NCBI GenBank assembly: GCA_963559605.1
Contig: CAUWLL010000059.1
Location: 1 to 11,197, forward strand
DNA length: 11,197 bases
Reading direction: 5' to 3'
Source: Dorea_D sp963559605
GTDB taxonomy: Bacteria; Bacillota; Clostridia; Lachnospirales; Lachnospiraceae
Under the pieces are notes generated by a model. The model was not told the origin of the DNA, did not search any database, and was given only the letters and a program-made list of their open reading frames with translations. Below are positions 7,362 to 11,197 of this stretch, one piece after another; within the stretch, counting starts at the first letter, position 1; each line of letters starts with the position of its first letter. The position numbers and the translations under genes were made by a program.

Positions 7362-7931
7362 GTGGAGATCAATAAATTAGAAGGAATTATAGAGTCGATT
7401 TTGTTTACAATGGGAGAGTCGGTGGAATTGCAGAAGATTGCGGCGGCGATCGAGCATGACGAGGCTACTACGAGAAAAATCATCCATCAGATGATGGATA
7501 AGTACGAGGTGGAAAGCCGGGGAGTGCACATTGTGGAGTTTGACGATTCTTTTCAAATGTGTACGAAGAAAGAAACATACGAATATCTGATCCGGATCGC
7601 AAAACAGCCGAAACGGTATGTACTTACCGATGTTTTGCTGGAGACGCTTTCGATCATTGCCTATAAACAGCCGGTCACAAAGCTGGAAATCGAAAAAATC
7701 CGTGGGGTGAAGTCGGATCATGCCGTCAATAAGCTGGTAGAATATAATCTTGCATGTGAGGTGGGAAGACTGGACGCGCCCGGCAAACCTCTTCTTTTCG
7801 GGACGACAGAGGAATTTTTAAGAAGGTTCGGCGTACAGTCTGTAGACGATCTTCCGAGTGTGAATCAGGAGCAGATGGAGAATTTTAAATCTGAGGCAGA
7901 AGAGGAGATCCAGTTGAAACTGGATGTATAG
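7362..7931 (+). CDS. scpB: Segregation and condensation protein B
   Basis: ScpB is the winged-helix dimer that binds the ScpA linker in the Smc-ScpAB condensin. The 189-residue product has two winged-helix domains. The first covers residues 1-80 (LEGIIESILFTMGE); the second contains the family signature LETLSIIAYKQPVTKLEIEK followed by IRGV, then LLFGTTEEFLRRFG near residue 150. The start is a GTG with AAAGG 9 nt upstream, located at the end of scpA, so translation of the two is closely linked. Residues after 165 are an acidic tail (QMENFKSEAEEEIQLKLDV). Length and motifs are normal for Clostridia. Confidence 0.97.
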   Translation: MEINKLEGIIESILFTMGESVELQKIAAAIEHDEATTRKIIHQMMDKYEVESRGVHIVEFDDSFQMCTKKETYEYLIRIAKQPKRYVLTDVLLETLSIIAYKQPVTKLEIEKIRGVKSDHAVNKLVEYNLACEVGRLDAPGKPLLFGTTEEFLRRFGVQSVDDLPSVNQEQMENFKSEAEEEIQLKLDV

Positions 7932-7985
7932 TTTGGCGGCATTTCTCATACATTGAAATAACAAGAACAGTGTGTGGTGTGTCGG

Positions 7986-9218
7986 ATGAAAAAAATAAGA
8001 AATAGATGGGTAAGTCGGATCCTTTTTATTTGTTTTCTGACAGTATCTTCTTTGCGTATGCAGGTACAGGCAGAGGAGCGGGTGGAAAATCCGGACGAGC
8101 CTACAGAACTTTACGCCCGGTCGGCGGTTCTTATGGACGCCGACAGTGGGCGTGTTTTATTTGGAAAAGAAGCGTATGAGATAAGACCTATGGCGAGTAC
8201 AACAAAGATCATGACCTGTATTCTGGCGTTGGAACATATGACGGAAAATCAGAAAGTAAAGGCATCGGACTATGCCGCCTGCCAGCCGAAAGTACGTCTC
8301 GGTGTGAAAGGGGGAGAAGAGTTTTCCCTGAAAGACTTATTGTATTCTCTGATGCTGGAATCTCACAATGACAGTGCAGTTGTGATCGCGGAGGGAATCT
8401 CAGGGTCGGTGGAAGCATTTGCCGGACTCATGAATGAAAAAGCCGGAGAACTTGGATGTAAAGATACCTATTTTATTACGCCAAACGGACTGGACGCCCG
8501 GGATGAAACAGGAGTTCACTCTACAACAGCGGCTGATCTGGCGAGAATTATGAAATATTGTATTACACAATCCCCACGGAAAGAAGAGTTTCTGGAGATT
8601 ACAAGAACAAAACAATATTCTTTTCAAAATGCAAAGGGCGACCGTAAATTTTCCTGTAACAATCACAATGCTTTTTTAGGCATGATGGACGGAGCGTTGA
8701 GTGGAAAGACCGGGTTCACCGCAGATGCGGGCTACTGCTATGTGGGAGCCCTGAGAAGCGGGGAGCGAACCTATATTGTTGCTCTTCTTGCCTGTGGGTG
8801 GCCGAACAATAAAAGCTATAAATGGAAAGATACGAGAAAGCTTATGGAGTACGGCCTTGCACAATATGAGTATCAGGATGTGCGCCGGGATACAAAACAG
8901 GCGCAGCTTCCGGTGGAGGGGGGAGTGAATCCAGCGTCCATATGCAGTAGAGACAGCGTTGTTACAGTAGAGGTAAAAGAACAGCCGGAATTAAAAATCC
9001 TTCTTGGAAGCCATGAGACGGTAGAAACCAAAGTGCAGATGAAGGAGCATATCAAGGCTCCTGTAAAAGAAGGGAAGACACTTGGAAAGTTATTTTATCT
9101 GTTAAACGGAGAGGTAATAGAGTCTTATCCCGTCGTTGCCCGGGAAAACGTAGAAAAGAGAGATTTTTTCTGGTGCATGAAAAAAATGTTTCGGAGAATC
9201 CTTTTGACGAGTGATTGA
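7986..9218 (+). CDS. D-alanyl-D-alanine carboxypeptidase (PBP5/DacF family, S11)
   Basis: This serine peptidase is exported and trims the terminal D-Ala from peptidoglycan pentapeptides, limiting cross-linking. Residues 1-29 form a signal peptide (MKKIRNRW, hydrophobic core, QVQA). The catalytic triad motifs of penicillin-recognising S11 enzymes are intact: STTK (nucleophile S71, K74), SHN (126-128) and KTG (241-243). After about residue 275 comes the all-beta PBP5 C-terminal domain, then a basic, aromatic C-terminal segment (FFWCMKKMFRRILL) that could associate with the membrane, as in PBP5. At 410 residues it is in the normal range. The start is uncertain: ATG 7986 best fits the signal peptide, but no clear ribosome binding site precedes it, and in-frame GTGs at 7974 and 7977 are alternatives. 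It follows scpB by 54 nt and is probably in the same operon, a common arrangement in Clostridia. Confidence 0.93.
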   Translation: MKKIRNRWVSRILFICFLTVSSLRMQVQAEERVENPDEPTELYARSAVLMDADSGRVLFGKEAYEIRPMASTTKIMTCILALEHMTENQKVKASDYAACQPKVRLGVKGGEEFSLKDLLYSLMLESHNDSAVVIAEGISGSVEAFAGLMNEKAGELGCKDTYFITPNGLDARDETGVHSTTAADLARIMKYCITQSPRKEEFLEITRTKQYSFQNAKGDRKFSCNNHNAFLGMMDGALSGKTGFTADAGYCYVGALRSGERTYIVALLACGWPNNKSYKWKDTRKLMEYGLAQYEYQDVRRDTKQAQLPVEGGVNPASICSRDSVVTVEVKEQPELKILLGSHETVETKVQMKEHIKAPVKEGKTLGKLFYLLNGEVIESYPVVARENVEKRDFFWCMKKMFRRILLTSD

Positions 9219-9277
9219 ATCTATGTTAAAGTAAAATCATATTTGAGGGACTATATTATTCTGTTATTATTTTTGAA

Positions 9278-9305
9278 CCGGTACTTCACCGGAAAATCCG
9301 ATTTT
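9278..9305. repeat. Two adjacent dyads between the carboxypeptidase gene and the recA promoter
   Basis: CCGGT-ACTTC-ACCGG (9278-9292) is immediately followed by AAAATC-C-GATTTT (9293-9305). An overlapping alternative, CGGA-AAA-TCCG (9290-9300) followed by ATTTTAT, looks like a weak terminator for the upstream gene. The region from 9219 to 9318 otherwise holds nothing recognisable. Confidence 0.35.
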
Positions 9306-9318
9306 ATACAATTTCATA

Positions 9319-9350
9319 TTGACAAAACAGAACAGGTGTACTACTATACT
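9319..9350 (+). promoter_or_regulatory. recA promoter
   Basis: A perfect -35 TTGACA (9319-9324) is followed by the overlapping -10 choices TACTAT (9342-9347, 17-bp spacer) and TATACT (9345-9350, 20-bp spacer). The 17-bp option fits spacing better; TATACT fits consensus better. Transcription would start at about 9354-9358, directly against the LexA box. Confidence 0.7.
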
Positions 9351-9359
9351 AATTAAGAA

Positions 9360-9373
9360 CGAACATTAGTTCG
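9360..9373. promoter_or_regulatory. LexA (SOS) box of recA
   Basis: CGAACATTAGTTCG is a perfect match to the Firmicutes LexA/DinR operator CGAAC-N4-GTTCG, and its arms extend one more pair of bases each way (AACGAAC at 9358-9364, GTTCGTT at 9369-9375). Placed just after the -10, it would block initiation or early elongation until LexA is cleaved through activated RecA. Confidence 0.9.
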
Positions 9374-9395
9374 TTGGGTGAGAAGGAGAAGGATT

Positions 9396-10487
9396 ATGGC
9401 AGCAAGTGATAAGAATGTAGATAAGAATGCAGATAATAAAAAGAAAGCGTTAGATGCGGCGATCGCAAAGCTGGAGAAAGACTATGGAAAAGGAACGGTT
9501 ATGAAACTGGGTGATCCGGCGGCTCAGGTTGTGGTGGAAACCATTCCGACAGGTTCTCTCAGTCTGGATATTGCTCTTGGAATGGGAGGTGTGCCCAAGG
9601 GACGTATTGTAGAAATATATGGACCGGAGTCCAGCGGTAAGACAACGGTAGCGTTGCATATGATTTCAGAAGTTCAGAAAAGAGGCGGGATCGCAGGGTT
9701 TATTGATGCGGAGCATGCCCTTGACCCTGTCTATGCAAAGAACATCGGTGTGGATATAGATGAGCTTTATATCTCTCAGCCGGACAGTGGAGATCAGGCG
9801 CTTGAGATTGCGGAAACGATGGTCCGCTCCGGCGCCATGGACATTATTGTCATCGATTCGGTTGCGGCATTGGTGCCGCGTCAGGAGATCGAGGGAGATA
9901 TGGGGGATTCCCATGTCGGTTTGCAGGCAAGACTGATGTCCCAGGCGCTTCGAAAACTGACTCCGGTTATCAGTAAATCCAATTGCGTCGTGATATTTAT
10001 CAATCAGCTTCGAGAGAAGGTAGGCGTTATGTTCGGGAATCCCGAGACGACAACGGGAGGACGTGCGCTTAAGTTCTATGCGTCTGTCCGTATGGATGTC
10101 AGAAGAACGGAGACACTCAAGCAAAGTGGAGAGATGATCGGGAACAGAACCCGTGTGAAGATTGTAAAGAATAAGATAGCGCCTCCGTTTAAAGAGGCTG
10201 AATTTGATATTATGTTCGGAAAGGGCATTTCCAAAGAGGGAGACATCCTCGATCTGGCAGTAAATCTCGGACTTGTAAGTAAGAGCGGCGCATGGTATGC
10301 GTATAATGGTGATAAGATCGGACAGGGAAGAGAGAATGCCAAGATTTATCTGTCGGAGAATCCGCAGATCATGAATGAACTGGATGAGAAGATCCGCAAA
10401 CACTATGCTTTTGAAGGAAACGGTTCGGAGGAAGAGTCGAAAAAGGAAGAACCTAAAAAAGAAGAAAAATCTAAAAAAGAGGAGTAA
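9396..10487 (+). CDS. recA: RecA recombinase
   Basis: RecA forms ATP-dependent filaments on single-stranded DNA, drives homologous strand exchange and triggers LexA self-cleavage in the SOS response. The 363-residue product contains the Walker A loop GPESSGKTT (76-84, K82), the Walker B strand IIVIDSVAAL (D154), the MSQALRKLT helix and the L2 DNA-binding loop region FGNPETTTGGRALKFY (from about 213). The final 25 or so residues are a repetitive lysine/glutamate tail (SKKEEPKKEEKSKKEE), where many RecAs have an acidic tail that tempers DNA binding. The ATG at 9396 is chosen because AGGAG (9384-9388) lies 7 nt upstream; an in-frame GTG at 9378 abuts the LexA box and lacks a site. recX follows 3 nt after the stop. 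Confidence 0.99.
   Translation: MAASDKNVDKNADNKKKALDAAIAKLEKDYGKGTVMKLGDPAAQVVVETIPTGSLSLDIALGMGGVPKGRIVEIYGPESSGKTTVALHMISEVQKRGGIAGFIDAEHALDPVYAKNIGVDIDELYISQPDSGDQALEIAETMVRSGAMDIIVIDSVAALVPRQEIEGDMGDSHVGLQARLMSQALRKLTPVISKSNCVVIFINQLREKVGVMFGNPETTTGGRALKFYASVRMDVRRTETLKQSGEMIGNRTRVKIVKNKIAPPFKEAEFDIMFGKGISKEGDILDLAVNLGLVSKSGAWYAYNGDKIGQGRENAKIYLSENPQIMNELDEKIRKHYAFEGNGSEEESKKEEPKKEEKSKKEE
10478..10484 (+). promoter_or_regulatory. recX ribosome binding site inside the recA tail codons
   Basis: AGAGGAG ends immediately before the recA TAA (10485-10487) and is 6 nt from the recX ATG at 10491. The last two Glu codons of RecA therefore double as the recX ribosome binding site, supporting translational coupling. 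Confidence 0.8.
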
Positions 10488-10490
10488 TCC

Positions 10491-11111
10491 ATGATTGTCA
10501 CAAGAACAGAGGCTGTGACGAAGACAAAATATAAGGTGTTTTTAGACGAACGGTTCGCTTTTGTATTATATAAGGGCGAACTGTCACGCTATCATATAGA
10601 AGAAGGCGCGGAGATCACCCGGGAGGTTTATGAGAAGATCCGTACAGAGGTCATCTTGAAGCGGGCGAAACTTCGGGCGCTGCACCTTTTGAATGCTATG
10701 GGCAGGACAGAAGAACAGCTTCGTGAAAAACTAAAACAGGGGCACTATCCGGAGGATATTGTGGAAAAAGCCATTGATTATGTGAAGTCTTTCGGATATA
10801 TAGACGATTCGGCTTATGCCCGAAACTTTGTGGAGAGTCGGAAAGGTAAAAAAAGCAAAAAAGAGATTTACGCATTGTTATGCCAAAAAGGATTGAAAAG
10901 CGAAGAGATTGAAGCGGCATTTGAGGAGTGTTATGAAAAAGAGGACACGAAGGCGGCGATAGAGTCTATATTGCGTAAGAAAAAGTATGATTCCGAAACC
11001 GCGGACAGAGTCGAAACACAAAAGATTTTAGGCTATTTAACACGAAAAGGATTTCCGTATGAAGATATTCGTCAGGTGATACATGTTTCAGTGATACATG
11101 TTTCTGAGTAG
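10491..11111 (+). CDS. recX: RecX, regulator of RecA
   Basis: RecX binds RecA filaments and usually limits their growth and ATPase activity. The 206-residue product fits the three-helix-repeat RecX family. Residues 1-55 are the beta-rich N-terminal extension seen in Firmicutes forms (TKYKVFLDERFAFVLYKGEL), followed by the repeats LRALHLLNAMGRTEEQLREKL, YVKSFGYIDDSAYARNFVE with GKKSKKEIYALLCQKGL, and AIESILRKKKY with KILGYLTRKGFPYEDIRQVI. FGYIDDSAYA is the strongest family signature. It follows recA by 3 nt and should share its SOS control. The last 11 residues, VIHVSVIHVSE, come from a 15-bp tandem duplication. No terminator is visible after the stop. Confidence 0.95.
   Translation: MIVTRTEAVTKTKYKVFLDERFAFVLYKGELSRYHIEEGAEITREVYEKIRTEVILKRAKLRALHLLNAMGRTEEQLREKLKQGHYPEDIVEKAIDYVKSFGYIDDSAYARNFVESRKGKKSKKEIYALLCQKGLKSEEIEAAFEECYEKEDTKAAIESILRKKKYDSETADRVETQKILGYLTRKGFPYEDIRQVIHVSVIHVSE
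11076..11105 (+). repeat. 15-bp tandem duplication at the 3' end of recX
   Basis: GTGATACATGTTTCA (11076-11090) is followed directly by GTGATACATGTTTCT (11091-11105), with 14 of 15 bases identical. It is in frame and adds five residues (the second VIHVS) just before the stop. Confidence 0.9.
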
Positions 11112-11116
11112 AATGC

Positions 11117-11145
11117 TTGACAGATTTGTTAAAACAGTATAAAAT
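11117..11145 (+). promoter_or_regulatory. Candidate promoter for a gene beyond the right edge
   Basis: A perfect TTGACA (11117-11122), a 17-bp spacer and TAAAAT (11140-11145; TATAAA at 11138 is an alternative with 15 bp) lie 6 nt after the recX stop. The downstream gene is outside the window. In related Clostridia rny (RNase Y) often follows recX, but that cannot be confirmed here. Confidence 0.55.
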
Positions 11146-11151
11146 CCCATC

Positions 11152-11172
11152 TTTGACAGTTGTTTAGTCAAA
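11152..11172. repeat. Inverted repeat TTTGAC/GTCAAA near the right edge
   Basis: TTTGAC (11152-11157) and GTCAAA (11167-11172) are perfect 6-bp arms around 9 nt. The left arm overlaps a second TTGACAG that repeats the -35 hexamer 36 bp upstream. The dyad lies about where the start of a transcript from the candidate promoter would fall, so it could be an operator or leader hairpin. No -10 supports a second promoter. Confidence 0.3.
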
Positions 11173-11197
11173 TAAGTGCCGCAACCCTTGTAAATAC

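Noticed and set aside
9378..9395. Alternative GTG start for RecA adding MRRRRI
   Set aside because: It lies directly after the LexA box, has no ribosome binding site, and its codons contain the AGGAG site used by the ATG at 9396.
1..11197. Mobile element, CRISPR array, tRNA/rRNA, phage or defence locus
   Set aside because: No transposase, integrase, regularly spaced repeats, cloverleaf-like segment or defence-type domain is seen. Nearly all the sequence is accounted for by conserved genes with short spacers.

Overview
The window looks like chromosomal DNA of a low-to-moderate GC, Gram-positive Clostridia member, most likely a Lachnospiraceae-type gut anaerobe. The pointers are AGGAGG-type ribosome binding sites, TTGACA/TATAAT promoters, a Firmicutes-type LexA box (CGAAC-N4-GTTCG) before recA, the neighbourhood scpA-scpB-D,D-carboxypeptidase-recA-recX, and lysine-rich secreted proteins with YTYNGK and HSY/CSCG modules. 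The taxon is inferred from gene content only; no rRNA is present.

Layout. (1) 63-2852, plus strand: two adjacent secreted-protein genes. The first has two PPC-like beta-sandwich domains and a C-terminal Ig-like/FN3-like module. The second carries the same module in front of a NodB-type polysaccharide deacetylase domain. (2) 2930-4717, minus strand: a three-domain (XPNPEP1-type) Xaa-Pro aminopeptidase with its own terminator. (3) 4779-6503, plus strand: a divergent promoter region, then a HAD-IIA phosphatase and a translationally coupled, membrane-anchored metallophosphoesterase with a TTG start. (4) 6531-9218: a good sigma-A-type promoter, then scpA and scpB (condensin partners) and a penicillin-binding D-alanyl-D-alanine carboxypeptidase. 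(5) 9319-11111: the SOS-regulated recA-recX pair. (6) 11112-11197: non-coding, with a candidate promoter for a gene beyond the edge.

How the genes fit together. The first pair probably acts at the cell envelope: a deacetylase for a wall or extracellular glycan and a non-catalytic partner using the same attachment or binding module. scpAB (chromosome segregation) and the carboxypeptidase (peptidoglycan trimming) form a growth-related cluster. recA and recX form a DNA-repair unit in which RecX modulates RecA, controlled by LexA.

Most of the window is conserved housekeeping DNA. I see no phage, IS, CRISPR, tRNA or defence locus and nothing that convincingly amounts to a new system. The least explained parts are the module-sharing secreted pair, the stacked palindromes in the divergent promoter region at 4764-4811, and a 15-bp tandem duplication at the 3' end of recX.
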